A stretch of DNA of 64,000 bases from Dendrolimus kikuchii (GCA_019925095.2 CM034389.1:23795435-23859434); one strand, 5' to 3'. Shown: positions 9,861 through 21,873, numbered from the stretch's first letter. Notes: generated by a model not told the origin, from the sequence alone. Program-made: numbers and translations.

Positions 9861-10830
9861 AATACCTCGTATCCCAAAAAGTACTCATCAGCGATTGTTC
9901 CTACCATTTATAGCAGTAATTACACTACACCGTTATGTAGCGCTATATAAACTTCTCCAGTTAAATTTCATCCATAAAGACAGTCGTTTCTGAAATAAAT
10001 GCCTGTGAAATACAAATGTAGACTGACATGACAATAACGTAAAGGTTATTCTCATGTCCATATTGGCGAAAATAGGCACGAAACCTTAAAAATATCTGTT
10101 CAATTTTTGTAATTTTAATATAATGAATGGTTATAAATACTATCACAAGGCATTTCGACGCAGTAACATAAGTTACCTCATAAAGAAAAACCACCCTACT
10201 GGTACTCGTATAAACAAATTATTCTGAATGAGAGAAATTCCAACAACATTCGATGGGTGGAGGCGTAATGGCCGAAATGAGACGAATCTGGCTCCAACAA
10301 TCGCAATTACTCTTTACGAGAACATAATTGAATGATAATGTACCAGTTCATTTATTTCCGGGAAAGATATTTAATTAAAATGTATTTTGGCTACGGTATT
10401 TTCGGAAGAAGGTCATGGATCCATCTTAATAATAATAGAATATGAAAGTATTTACTGTAAAATATGATAGTTACTTTGTATTTCTATGTTCATCATAATG
10501 ATGATGTTTAACGTGTTCAAAATGTGATGTGTTCACCTTGTAATATTGTGCTTCTCTATCTGTGTAGGTATATCACATTAATTCACCAGACCATAAAAAA
10601 GTTGCCTGTACTTTTGAGCAGATTTTTTAAAATAATTTTGAGGGTGTATGGACCTAACTGACCCCAGATTCGGACCTGAGATACAAAATTTCGGGTGTCA
10701 GCGTATTAGCGTCAGGAAAAGTGGAAGCATGACCTACTCCGCATCTCCTAGTAGGCGGTGGCCCCGACGGCCACATCCTCTGGCATTGATTGTCCTTGCA
10801 AAATCCCAGAGCTGGTTAAATGAACCAGCA
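9861..10830. other. No gene; one dispersed repeat fragment
   Basis: The part at 10590-10680 (ACCATAAAAAAGTTGCC ... GTGTATGGACC) resembles 36260-36360. Otherwise nothing is recognised. Confidence 0.45.
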
Positions 10831-10831
10831 A

Positions 10832-11392
10832 TTCTACTGAAGAAATATAGTTTTACAACTTCTTATGTTTGTTTTTATGTTTAAGGGGATTTTACATCGT
10901 ACGTTTTATTTTATTTTCACGACCTATTATTTAAGTTAATTGAAAAATTGAGTGGAAAAAGACTAAGGTAATGTGGTCATGTTATGAGGAGAGATGAATG
11001 TTACGAAATAAAAAGATGGTGATGGATACAATTGTCTTAAAGATAGACCAAAAAAAAGATTGATTTGATGATTTCTATCCGTGCAGGAACAGAGAAGGCA
11101 TACAATTTCCTGCATCTGGGCGGTCTCTTGTAAAAGGTGACAAAAACAACCCACATCCAGGTGGTAAGGTATTTGTCCGGCTGGATGGCTACCACCCCTA
11201 ATCTAAAGTATGCCGCCATAACAACCTTGAGTTGTGTTCCGGCATTAGTGGCCAGGTTCCAGCCTCCCTTTAAAGAGCAGCAGCGCATTTGTAGGACCTT
11301 TGGTGTTGCAAATATCCATAGGCGATGGTAACTACTTTCCATCAGGTGGACCGTCCGCCTGTCTGCTGAACTCATGCGATAAAAATATTTAA
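10832..11392 (+). repeat. Left arm of a ~560-bp inverted duplication (partner 25240-25796)
   Basis: The arm joins unique-looking DNA, a LINE fragment and an R310 copy. The same order occurs reversed at 25240-25796 with few differences. The LINE/R310 junction is shared, so the duplication came after the R310 insertion. Confidence 0.9.
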
Positions 11393-11545
11393 AAAAAAAA
11401 CAGATGGATTGTGTGAAGGATGGCTTGATGACATGTGTTGTTACATAGGACGTATGCCAGAATAGAGGAGTATGGAAAGAAAATACATATTGTGCCGACC
11501 TAAAATTATTGGGAGAAGATAAAAGAAACGAGAAAGATTTTATAT
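10935..11545 (+). mobile_element. LINE C-terminal fragment interrupted by R310
   Basis: Before the insertion it reads CGHVMRRDECYEIKRW. After it, from 11401, it reads MDCVKDGLMTCVV, a stop, then DVCQNRGVWKENTYCADLKL. This is the classic W-D-C-D-L ... GV ... R--W ... AD tail of a non-LTR reverse transcriptase. The R310 repeat occupies 11076-11392. Confidence 0.8.
11076..11392 (+). repeat. R310 copy 4, full length, inside a LINE
   Basis: Starts ATCCGTGCAGGAACAGAG and ends CATGCGATAAAAA. It is nearly identical to the copy at 25252. Confidence 0.93.
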
Positions 11546-12119
11546 AACTTGTTCTGTTTTGATAATTCGTTATTATACAAAGAAATTATTTAATTATTTT
11601 TTTTCTATGTGACTTTACAAGCAATTTTATTCAGAAAATAATAGGTATTTCATATTTACAAAGTTTGAATTAAAATCCATTAAGGATTCACAAAGTTTTA
11701 ATTAATAACTACTTTTAATAGTTTCATACTAATTTAAACTTTTCATTTGTTACAGGTAAACAGCTGTCAAGTACAACGAGTTTACTAATTTTAAAACAGA
11801 GTTAAAGTTCACACAAATATTATTATTGTAAGTAAAATAATGGTTAGACGTAGGTATATATATATATATATATACACTTCAGGGGCCTACTCAAGATACT
11901 GTGAGCTCTTTCTACGTGCAACGGAACACAAACCAACTTGACTGATATTTTTTTTTATTTTTCCTTCCACCCATTTTAATATTATATAAAATTATTACAG
12001 CTAGGCATGTTTGCTGAAGAGTTTCTTGCGCCGCTTCTTCTCTTCAAGCCACAACATGTTGCGAAGCGGTAGTAAATTATATTAGGCTCCCATAGAGTAA
12101 ATAATAACCATAAACAAAA
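11546..12119. other. AT-rich DNA with a short dispersed repeat
   Basis: Includes (TA)n at 11853-11873. The block at about 12013-12070 (GCTGAAGAGTTTCTTGC ... GTTGCGAAGCGGT) recurs at 47440-47495. Confidence 0.6.
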
Positions 12120-12300
12120 TTAAAACTAAATAATTAAAATTAAGAAGTTGGCGGTAGGCTAAATAAAACTTTAACAATACTCGTTGACATTTGACATCTT
12201 TGTCTTCGATGATCACGGCCACTGAAAAGTGGCCGAAACGTCGGAAAAACCAAAATCAAATAAATTACCGCGCTTAAAACCGTTAAAACGTAGTTTTATT
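12120..12300 (+). repeat. Repeat with hammerhead-like core, copy 1
   Basis: Contains GATGA (12209-12213), the stem GGCCACTGAAAAGTGGCC (12217-12234) and then GAAACGTC, followed by ACCGCGCTTAAAACCGTTAA and ACGTAGTTTTATTA. Copy 2 is at 28260-28410 (-) and a fragment is at 27285-27345. Penelope-like elements carry small hammerhead ribozymes ending in GAAACGTC-like cores, so this may be a decayed relative. Confidence 0.55.
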
Positions 12301-13200
12301 ATGTATGCAAGTCGCGAAAACTTAAGAAAATATTATATATATATACTTCTGTTTTTGAGTACCTTCTTCACCACCTTGGGAGTTAACTGATCGTCATGGA
12401 ATTTAGTATGCGTATGCTGTCGATAAATGGGACGAAATATAGGATATTTTTGCCCTATTGGGATACTTTTTCGTGGAACGAAATCCGATTTTCTCGGGGC
12501 GAGTGGCGCCTACATTTAAATTTGTTGCAATGTATATTTGATGAATACTTGCTCTCAAAATAAACTAGCGTTTTCCCTAAACGTAAAACCCAAGCTTAAA
12601 ATCATTTATAAAAGTGAAACAGTTACCTCGACTAACCAATAACGTTTTAATGAATCCAGTACTCCTCATTATAAGCTGCAGAGGTAGGATGAACTGGATC
12701 TTCGAGCGATTTAAAGGAACTCTAGAATACCTAATTGAAATTACTTCTAGACGGGAGACAGTGTTTTTAAAGTATTGTACATAGTAATTTAAGGATATTT
12801 AAGATCTATTTTTCTTATATCCTCTTCCTGAAACACATAATACATACAAATAACAAATTTTAGTAAAATTATTTTATCGGCTATGACGACAAATGCTGAT
12901 AAATATACTTTGTTAAACATTTATTTAATATGTAGGAGGCCTTCGTCGCCGATGTTGTATTTTAGTGTAATAGCTTAATTAAGGAATAGCGCAGGAGCCT
13001 ATAGCGGTCGCTTTTGCACAATCGTATTACGAATATGATAAGTAAAGCATCAAATTGAAGTAGAATTTATGCTATATATTACAGCTACCATTATATCTAG
13101 ACACCTGTCAAATTCACTGATGACGGATCACTGGACGGTTCACTGATTCCTAATGTTATCGACCGTTCATTTGCCTAAGTATCGGTTAAAATTTGACATA
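12301..13200. other. No recognised feature
   Basis: AT-rich, no supported gene or repeat. Confidence 0.45.
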
Positions 13201-13515
13201 AGCGTCATAAAAGTATGTAATGTCAAAGTCAACTGATGGTGAGGCAAGTAAATGAAAAGCAAAAATTTTTACGTGTATACGGTCGTTTCGCCATGCGCGC
13301 ACATCATTTCGCCCTTCAAAACACACGTAAGCGTAAACAGGCTTATTCCGGCGTATAGGCTCGAACAGATGATGGCCAGTGTCAGTAACAATATTATTAC
13401 ACGCTCTTATACGAGCTTATACGCTCGTTACCGCTCGCGCGAGTAGCGCGATGCGCGCCTACACACGCTTCGAAAAGCGAACTTTTATACGCTCGTATAA
13501 AACGCTAATTTGAAA
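13201..13515. repeat. Possible MITE rich in CGCTCG/CGAGCG motifs
   Basis: At 13400-13505 the motif TACGCTCGTA and its complement recur around CGCTCGCGCGAG. GC content is unlike the neighbours. Ends are uncertain. Confidence 0.4.
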
Positions 13516-13539
13516 GGGCTCTTAGATAATTTGATTCGC

Positions 13540-13700
13540 TCCTTTGCCCCTTTGCCCTTTTGCCCTTTTGCCCTTTTGCCACTTTGCTCTTTTGCTCTTT
13601 GACTCTTTTTTGTCCTTTTTGTCCATGTTGCTCTTTTTGTCCTTTTTGTCCATGTTGCTCTTTTTGTCCTTTTTGCTGATGTTGTCCCTTTTGTCATTTT
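13540..13700. repeat. Diverged 9-10-bp minisatellite (TTTTTGTCC / TTTTGCCC)
   Basis: The complement reads as AAAAAGGAC-type units. The unit length and GGAC core match the minisatellites at 8155 and 37130. Confidence 0.85.
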
Positions 13701-13984
13701 TGTAGTTTTCATTGACGGAGGATAGATAAATAAAACTAGGACTGTTTGTAATAGAGGATGAAAGTTTGGATGAGACCAATCATTTCTCAAGTTCATAGAT
13801 ATAAAAATGCATCGCCTATAAAAATGCGATAGTCACTCGATATGTCTTTCTGTTAAGTTTTCGGAAAACACTGGGAATACTGGATCGTTTTTATTGTAAT
13901 TTTGTTTAAATGTAGTTTTAATGCCGAAAATGGACATTTATACTCATGCCAGGATATCGGCATGAGAATATATCAAGCATCGAG

Positions 13985-14040
13985 TTTGCGATATAAAATG
14001 AAGTGAATTTTTCGGGTGCAAATGACACTAACATAAAAAT
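13985..14040 (+). repeat. Fragment of the AATATAAAATGAAGT dispersed repeat
   Basis: GATATAAAATGAAGTGAATT...CACTAACATAAAAAT matches 18105-18165 and, reversed, 37030-37075. Confidence 0.65.
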
Positions 14041-14049
14041 GGTGTACAT

Positions 14050-14580
14050 GTTTTCTTTCCTCGGTAGTGTATACTATCAAGGTAGTCCCATGGTTACCAA
14101 GTCAGGACCTGATGAGTGGATCGGATCCCAGGGCTATGGAGCATGGCTCTTATTAAAGAACGCTGTGCGCCTAAATTCTTGGAAAAATTTGATATAAGCA
14201 TGTAGCTATTACATTTACTACAGGCGCTTAATTTTTTATTCTTCATTGTACACATAGTATTTAGAAATAAACTACAAAATAGTGATGATGTACAAAGGCG
14301 AGCTTAACCCAAAAAGAGTATTCTTCCAGCAAACCTATGGGTCTAGCGAGAGTGTTTTTATATGCATGTTACGCGATTTCTTCGTTAATTGTGGATCGAT
14401 TTTGATTTCTTTTTCTTTATTCGTAAGTATGAGTACTCTCGATACGGTTCCAAGGTTACCAAGTCAAAATCTAATGAGTGGATCCCAGAGAAATCGAAAG
14501 TTACCCTTAAGGATCTGATTTGTGGATCGCGAGGAAATCGGGAGCAAGCCTTGTTGAAGAGCATATACACCGAAGAGTGA
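14050..14580 (-). repeat. Degenerate repeat related to 9470-9860
   Basis: Blocks GGTTACCAAGTCA--ATCTGA and GAGTGGATC occur twice (14085 and 14453). It is interrupted at 14262-14350 by another LINE-tail fragment. Confidence 0.55.
14262..14350 (-). repeat. LINE 3'-tail fragment, also at 46262-46385
   Basis: Shared block ATGATGTACAAAGGCGAGCT and then TAACCC-AAAAGAGT--TC. Confidence 0.7.
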
Positions 14581-14808
14581 AATGTCAAATTTGGATTGTT
14601 GTACAATTTCTACAGGTATTTAATATGTTATTTTTTATTTTCAAAGCTAACAAAACCAAAACCGACTACCCACTAAAGACCAAAAATTAAATATTCAACG
14701 GACTTCTTTCTACATCTAGAAGTCGGTGTCAAATAAAATATGAAAGAACAACAACAAATTTACAAAATATAGTAATTTTTTAAATTAAATTTTTAAGAAG
14801 TACTGGAT

Positions 14809-15090
14809 ATGGTAAAGGAGAAACGCACAATTTTAAAAACTCTGGAGGAAAGAAGGGGGAAGATGTTTGGCCATTTGTTACGACACGACACCTTCTTATG
14901 CACGTTAATCGAAGGTAAATTGGAAGCAAGGAGAGGGAAGGGAAGACCAAGGCGAGCATACATGGATCAAATAAAAGAAAAAGTGGGTGTTGTGTCTTAC
15001 ATAGAAGTAAAACAACTGGCCCATAATAGAGAAGATTGGAGGAGGCTCCACCGACAAGAGCATAGCTCTTAAATGATAGATAGATAGTAA
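14809..15090 (+). mobile_element. LINE C-terminal fragment with GATA tail
   Basis: An 87-codon frame reads KMFGHLLRHDTFLCTLIEGK, then RRGKGRPRRAYMDQIKEKVG, then EDWRRLHRQEHSS and stop. This is the GHL-RH ... GRPR--Y-DQI ... R--WRRL end typical of non-LTR reverse transcriptases. The short tail (GATA)n at 15074-15088 marks the 3' end. It is intact at the C-terminus but 5'-truncated. Confidence 0.85.
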
Positions 15091-16140
15091 TTTTTATATT
15101 TTTGTTAAAAGAAAATTATATCTCCACGTAAGATTGGAATGCCTCATAAATACAGTCGTTTGAATACAATTATTACAAAATTGTAATATTTCACATTTAC
15201 TGTTGTGTAGTATTCTCGGGAACCTTTCGTTACGATATTTCTTACTCTTAACAATAAGTATTGTATAATGATATACTGCTTTTGTTGTCGTTTCTTTGGA
15301 ATTTAATAAAAATATATTTTCTTTTTTTTTGTAAATTAAGAACGCGTACTTGCATAATATGCATACGTTGTGAAAAGCTTAATAATTTCAAATACAGTTT
15401 TGAAAGAGTTATTGATGGTTTTTTAAATTGTATAATTAGTGTTTAGTCAAAATGGATCTTTAATGTATTTAATGCAATGTATTTTTGCTCTTCATAGCTT
15501 TGCAGATGAAGATTTTTCTTGTTTAATAGTGGTAACGTCCTGCCTTTAAAAAAATGTATATCCCAATTGCAGCGTCACTTACTGGGTCCAATTGTGAAAT
15601 TAAACCATACGGAAACCTTCTCGAACACATACAAAAAAATCATCAAGATCGATCTAGGGGTTTAGGAGTTCAGTGACATACACACTAACTTTAGAATTTT
15701 ATAATTGAGGTCAATAAACGATATAAAAACTATCCTATTTTTTAAGTGAGACCAAATTACACATACACGGTTTAGTAGTTTCGTAGTATATTCTGGGTAT
15801 ACTTACATCGTGATACGAGATTTTTATATATATAACATATATATGGTGCCCAAAGTACACATAAATATTAATACCAAATTATTTGAAAATAGGTTCATTG
15901 CTTATGATGTGTTGAAGAAACAAATATTACAATAAACAAATCTAGTATAATATAGCTTGGACATAGATATATAAATCTTCTGAATGGTGCAATATATAGA
16001 AAGAAAGAAAAAAAAAATATATATCGAAATGAAACTTACGAAAATGTAAAATAAAATTCTGATATAGGAGCCTATTCCTATCTAACTTTCAGACCAATAT
16101 ACAAACAAGAATTTAAAAACGATCCTTTACGACTAGGCAT
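15091..16140. other. AT-rich DNA, nothing coding
   Basis: Old LINE-tail-like sequence at 15560-15790 (ATCAAGATCGATCTAGGGG, TTTAGTAGTTTCGTAGTA), otherwise nothing recognised. Confidence 0.45.
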
Positions 16141-16164
16141 GGTATAATTAGTATTAATTAACAT

Positions 16165-16390
16165 GTAGTTTCCGGGGTGCTAACCACCATTCCCCGGCCC
16201 AAGGAGATGCTCACCCATAGGGAGAGGTGAGCTCACGTCAGCCAGGGCTGCAGCATTGACCTCCGTCTGTGCCCCGGGCATTTGACATCAGGAGGAACAC
16301 GAAAGTGTTTAGAGGGTATTCCGACAAAAAGCCGGTAAGCCCCACACTATCCCACTGTTAAACATGTCCCCGAGCAGTGGGGTGTCCGCA
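16165..16390. repeat. GC-rich unclassified block
   Basis: Sharp rise in GC over 16170-16390 (CCCCGGCCCAAGGAGATGCT, GAGGTGAGCTCACGTCAGCC). It looks like a retroelement ORF or UTR remnant; no frame is open throughout and no second copy was seen. Confidence 0.4.
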
Positions 16391-16550
16391 AACGGATTCA
16401 ACTCGAAAAAAGAAAGCACATTTAATTCTAATTATAATTATTGTAATTTTTTTACGCCTAACTGGCCAAATATGATGCATTTTAACTTTACTACCTTCAT
16501 GCATATCTTTGTCTTTATAGGTATAAAATGTGTTTATTATCTGTCTAACC

Positions 16551-16859
16551 TGTAGGGACGGAGAAATAATATAATATTCAGCGGACGGGCGGCCTGTCGC
16601 GAGAGGCGACAAAACAACCCACAGCCAGGTGGTAGGCTACTTACCAGCCTGGATGGCTACCACCCCTGGTCTAGAGTATGCAGCCATAACAGGCTTAAGT
16701 TGTGTTCCGGCATTAGTGGCCAAGTTCCAGTCTCCTATTACAGAGCGACAGCACACTGGTAGCTCCTTTGGTATTACAAATCTCCATAGGCGTTGATAAC
16801 CGTTTTGCGTCAGGTGGGCCGTCTGCCTGTCTGCTGAACTCATGCAATAAAAAAAAATC
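16551..16859 (+). repeat. R310 copy 5
   Basis: Near full length; diverged at the 5' edge (GTAGGGACGGAG), ends CATGCAATAAAAAAAAA. Confidence 0.9.
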
Positions 16860-17220
16860 ATTGACGATTTAATTATAATTCTAATATGTGCCTTAGTTAC
16901 ACGTAAATGAGTTTGTCCCGCCCCTCAACTCGCCTTATGGATATGGATTCTTGTTTAAACCATACGATTCTCTGAATGTTACGCACAATTTGAAAGGGCA
17001 GTTGGGTAGAATAGAAGCGGGGCGGAACCGTTTTGATTTACGACTAAAGGATTGCTCCATAAATCAACGCGTTCACCCCAAACCCTGACATCGCGAGTCG
17101 GAAAATATATCCAAAAAATAATTAAACGCTTTCCAGATAGACAAGTGCGTAATGGTTAGCCTGCGGTTGTATATCCCATTTTTAGGGTTCGGTAGCCATT
17201 TTGGCAAAACAGAATTTATC

Positions 17221-17400
17221 TATACTAATCCCTATTAATATTACAAATGCGAAAGTAACTCTTCTATCTATCTGTTACGCTTTCACGGAAAAACTATTGG
17301 AGTACTAAATCGGTTTTGCGGTAATTTTGTACATAATTATGTAGTTTTAAGCAGAAAATATACAACAAGCAAAATCACTCCCCACTTTAAAAAAATTGGT
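17221..17400. repeat. Dispersed tail with ATTACAAATGCGAAAGTAAC
   Basis: Starts CTAATCCCTATTAATATTAC. Its continuation (AATATAAAATGAAGTTATTC ... CGCGGGGAAACTAGTATAAT) lies at 18073-18260, so the copy is split by the insertions at 17470-18065. Confidence 0.65.
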
Positions 17401-17469
17401 AAGAGAAAATTATCTTTCATTTTAATTAATATTTCGTATCAATTTTAATTTGTTAATATATTTATTACA

Positions 17470-17661
17470 TAAATACATAACTTCACGCCAGTTCCCTTGC
17501 GGGGTAGGCACGAACAACAGAGTGCCATTTAGGCTTATTCTTACACACCTCACTTGCCTCTTTGACATTCATAACTCTTGTCATGCAAGCTCGTCTGTTC
17601 TTAAGGCTCCTGGCATCACCTTCTGCTAGTACACGATCAATTTGATCATGGAAGGTGTGTA
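17470..17661 (-). mobile_element. LINE 3' end, family A
   Basis: Minus-strand frame ends as in the 730 copy ([17 protein letters not shown]), and the tail (complement of TATGTATT) lies at 17470-17482. One internal difference (GDARSLKNRR). Confidence 0.85.
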
Positions 17662-17899
17662 TAAGTATATATTTATTAATATTGTATATATTATATTAAT
17701 ATATATAATATTGATTATTGCTATTATTAATATTGTATAGCTATTGTTGTTGCTATACACATATTAATGATGTATATATTTGGACATATATAATATTAAT
17801 ATGTGTTATTGTCTATTTTCTTTTTCTTAATTATATGTATTGTGTAATATCTATGTATCCTATTGATTACATGTATTTGATTTGCAAACCACCGTCATA

Positions 17900-18066
17900 C
17901 ACTCTTGATTCCTTTTACACAATTCACAGCCCGGGTTGTCTGAAAGAGATCGCTCTAAAGCGATAAGGCCGCCCTTTGTTCCTGCCTTGACACGATATGA
18001 CTAAATGATTTACTTTATGTGTATGTGGTGAACAATAAAGTATTTTCTATCTATCTATCTATCTAT
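17900..18066 (+). mobile_element. LINE 3' UTR with (TATC)n tail
   Basis: Contains AGAGATCGCTCTAAAGCGATAAGGCCGCC and AATAAAGTATTTTCTATC, then the tail. Relatives: 22330 (-), 23818 (-) and 51470 (+). Confidence 0.8.
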
Positions 18067-18072
18067 GGGCGT

Positions 18073-18640
18073 AAATAAATACTATTTATTCCGGGAGATG
18101 GTATAGTATGCAATATAAAATGAAGTTATTCTTTCGGGGGCAAATAGCACTAACATAAAAATTAATGTGTTACAATGTAACCTGTATTAATGCGTGCTCT
18201 TTAAACAAGAAGTACGCATTAGGGTTTATCCCGCGGCGTAATCGCGGGGAAACTAGTATAATAGTAAAGAGGTAAAGTTTCTGAGTTTGCATGTTCGGAA
18301 TAATCTGCGGTACTACTGATCCGATTTTGAAAATTCTTTCACCAGTAGAAATCTACATTACTCTCAAGTGATATAGGCTATATTTGATTGTTGATTGTGA
18401 TTAATAAATCTAAAAAGTAAAAATGTTTTACGCCCAGCGAAGTGGGCACGGGACCGCCTGTCAAATGTGTTACAGCAATAATGTACCACGCAAGAATTGC
18501 GCACATCCTCGTATGAGGCACTACGCGTGCTTTCAGTGGTTATGAATTAATTAAAGGTTACAAAGCTTAATTAAACATTGATATGCGTGCGTGGGTGTAT
18601 TTTTTAATGACGCCCAGCAAAGTGGACACAGGCCAGCTAG
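18073..18640 (+). repeat. Degenerate dispersed tail sequence
   Basis: Right part of the split copy at 17221, followed by a second degenerate unit (TGATCCGATTTTGAAAATTC ... CGCCCAGCGAAGTGGGCAC, repeated at about 18610). Confidence 0.6.
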
Positions 18641-18714
18641 TTGTCATGTCCGTCTGTCTTTGAATGTCACAATCTGTTATGCGTAATTCAATTTCGGCAA
18701 AAAAATAAAATTTA

Positions 18715-18992
18715 TTACTAAAGCTCTGCAGACAGGCTGACGGCCCAACTGTGATGAAAAGTGGTTATGGACATTTGCAAAATGCGCTGCTGCTCTCTTA
18801 AGGGAGACTGGAACCTGGCCACTAATGCCGGAACACAACTCAAAGTTGTTATGGCGGCATACTCTAGACCAGGGGTGGTAGCAATCCAGTCGGGAAAATA
18901 CCCTACCGCCTGGCTATGGATTGTTTGGTCGCCTCTTACGACAGGCCGCCGGGCCGCAGAAATTAGTATTCTTTCTCCGTTCCTGTACGGAT
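18715..18992 (-). repeat. R310 copy 6
   Basis: Covers most of the unit; small deletion around 18772-18780. The 5' edge CGTTCCTGTACGGATA is present. Confidence 0.9.
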
Positions 18993-19479
18993 AAAAATTT
19001 CATCTCATTCGTTTAATTTCGCAAGTTTTCGCTTAGAAATATTTATAAAGTGGGTGCCACAGGTACGACATTGGAATTAACAGAATACCGAAATCAGACA
19101 AACCTACGATTGAGACGATAGAGTCCGGCGATTTTGTCGAGACAGTAATAGCATAATTGGGCCCCTGTTTGGAAGTTTCGCAATAAATAAAGATATTTAT
19201 AAGTAATAAATATTTAGTAACAGTAAATATCAGTTGAAAATCTCCACTTCATTAGCTTCACAGGTACACAGGTTTCTAATTGGACTGTGTGAGCTCTGTC
19301 CGGTCACATCCAAGGACACGAAATTAATTAATCTGTCCAATTAAAATTTATGGTCCATAAGTACGAAAAAGCTTTTTCCAATTAAGCCCAAATTATAAAT
19401 TGATATTCAGGGTACCTCATTTTAATATCAGTGTACTTATTATCATGTAAACTCGAACTAATTGATTTATTTCATACTA
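18993..19479. other. No recognised feature
   Basis: AT-rich, nothing supported. Confidence 0.45.
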
Positions 19480-19676
19480 GCGACCCGGCGCGGATTCACC
19501 CGCGCTCTGTCCCGCTCCCGTGGTGTATAGCGTCATGTTATATAGCCTATGATACTCCCTGTTAACGTAGCTTTCGAACAGTAAAAGAATTTTTAAAATC
19601 GGTTTAGTAGATCCAGAGATTAGCCCCTACAACGTCACAAACTCACAAATTTTACCTCTATATAATATTAGTATAG
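19480..19676 (+). repeat. Dispersed tail, CTAGCGACCCGGCGCGG type
   Basis: Begins ACTAGCGACCCGGCGCGGAT and ends TATATAATATTAGTATAGAT, the familiar 5' and 3' style of old lepidopteran retroelement tails. Confidence 0.65.
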
Positions 19677-19936
19677 ATTATTTTTTCTTAGAAGATCATT
19701 TTGGTACTTAGCACATACAATTTTTACATTCAATTACATTATTTAATGGAATTTAAATGTCTTCATTCTTAATTAACTTAAAAAACCGTCTCAAGTAAAA
19801 TATATTAAAGTAGGTTTTAAATTAACCATCTAAACACACAAATCAATTCAAATATTATTTAGACGTTAATTTCATAAAAAAAGTATCATTTTCAATAACA
19901 TATTGATGCAAGATCTATAGGAGAATGCAGGATAGG

Positions 19937-20240
19937 CTATCCGTGCAGGGACGCAGAGATTACAATTTCCTGTGGCCGGGCGGTCTGTCATAAGAAACGA
20001 TAAAACAACCCAGAACCAGGTGGTAGGGTAAATGCCCGTCTGGGTGGCTGGTCTAGAGTATACCACCATAACAAACTTGAGTTGTGTTCCGGCATTAGTG
20101 GCCATGTTCCAGTCTCCCTCCCTTTAGAGAGCGAGCACATTGGTAGCATCTTTGGTGTTACAAATGTCTGTAGACGATGGTGACCTCTTTCCATCAGGCG
20201 GGCCGTCTGCTTGTCGGCTGAACTCATACAATACAAAAAA
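19937..20240 (+). repeat. R310 copy 7
   Basis: Full length with a small internal deletion near 20050; ends CATACAATACAAAAAA. Confidence 0.9.
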
Positions 20241-21558
20241 TATCCTCTCAGCTCCCTTATTTAAATCATTGCAACATACAATGTACAGTCATTACAATAC
20301 AAATATAAACAGTGTAAAAATAACCCCAACATCGCCGAGAAATGAAAAAAATCTTCTACTTTTTTCATGCAACGAATTGATATTTGAAGAAGATAACAGG
20401 GAATATTTCAGTTTTAATTTTCTCAACAGAATGGAATAAATTATTTTCCGGTTCGATTCTCCCGAGGCATTTGCAATAGAATTTTATCGTCTAGCAGCGT
20501 ACCTTCGTAATTATATTTTATTTCGATACGCTATTGCAGACGACGATATTACCTCGTACGTGTTTCCAGGCCACTAATTGCGTTCACGTTCACGGAAATC
20601 TGTTCGTGACATTCGACTCTATTCGTGCAGAAAATCTATGAAGTTAAAGAATTTTGAGGAAAGCCATGAAGGCATTGGTTACAACAAGCAATATAAAATC
20701 ATTTATCAAATCAAAAAGTACTGTGCATCATTAGGTACTGTACTCGCAGTTTTGTGCGCTATATTGAGTTTACATTTATAAGTTTGTTTTAGGTATTAAA
20801 CTATACATTAACAATGCAGACTCATGAGCTATTGCAAAATAGCTTTCAGACCCTGAAAATGAAATTTATTAATTATCACTTCCCAAATCTTGACCAGAAC
20901 TCAGATTCTGGTTAAGCTGTTATTACACTACATTGATTTAGAGACCTGGTGCATAAGGTGACCGGGCCTAGCTAAATATTCCGATTCTCTATTTTTCTTA
21001 TTAAAGGGTCCGTAAATCAGCGTTATGTAATACCCGCTTTACTTTGGAATCAATTAGGTATTTGACACACCGTACCATCAATTTTAAAACACTACATAAT
21101 TTTTTTATATGCCTTGCTATGATCTTACTTTCAAAATTATGAAAGAAAGAAAAAGATTTGGATGCGGTATAGGGCACATTTATTTATTATTTCAGATATA
21201 CAGTGAATTTTGGGTGGTCATAAAAAAATAATCATGAACTTCATAATAAATAAGTGCGCCCTATAACTATATCCCACCCAACAATTTATTGACATTATAA
21301 CGACGTACTACATAAAGAAAAAATACATAATAGATTCACAAAATATTTTACACAAAAAAAACTTAATTTACAAAAAACATGATACGCATAAGAAGAGATT
21401 GCACGTCGAATTTTTAGTCAACGTTAGCAACACGGCATTATGATACATCGGAATTTAAAAGAAAAATTCCACACAACACAGAGCTTATTATATGGTAGAA
21501 ATGATTTTAATTCCTATTTAAATAAAATAGTTAGTGCCCTATTTCACTCGTTATTATT
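20241..21558. other. No gene recognised
   Basis: Short frames (20140-20439, 20578-20781) have no recognisable motif. Confidence 0.4.
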
Positions 21559-21873
21559 ATGATATCGGAAAGCAGAATGCCCAAACAAAATCAAAGAGAT
21601 TGTAATATTTTGTATGATGATTTAAACCGACAAGTCTCTAAAAAGCTAAAGTACGAATTACCAAAAATTATTACTGGCTACGGGCAACGGACCAGGAGAT
21701 GGGTATGTCCTAAGGTATATAATGAGTTGACCCAAAGATATTGTACCAGAAATTATGTCAAACCACTGCTTAAAAGGTGTCCTACGCAAGCATTACCTGA
21801 CACTATGTCCCTGATAATAATATCGTTAGATATGTTTAATATTTATTTATGTCTACTAGTATTATGTATGTAA
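21559..21873 (+). other. Unidentified open frame, possibly retroelement-derived
   Basis: A 104-codon frame encodes a basic peptide (for example RTRRWVCPKVYNELTQRYC) with a weak resemblance to the PK-YN-LP region near the C-terminus of some LINE proteins. There is no clear Kozak context, no splice partner and no second copy in the window. I cannot assign it. Confidence 0.2.

Noticed and set aside
11037..11375. 112-codon minus-strand frame
   Set aside because: It runs through the R310 repeat, and similar frames recur in almost every R310 copy by homology; no coding signature and frequent stops in other copies.
13485..13796. Lys-rich DKKDKKSNM repeat frames
   Set aside because: Translation of the diverged 9-bp minisatellite.
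17718..17966. Hydrophobic 82-codon frame as a membrane protein
   Set aside because: It comes from TA-rich DNA and the start of a LINE 3' UTR.
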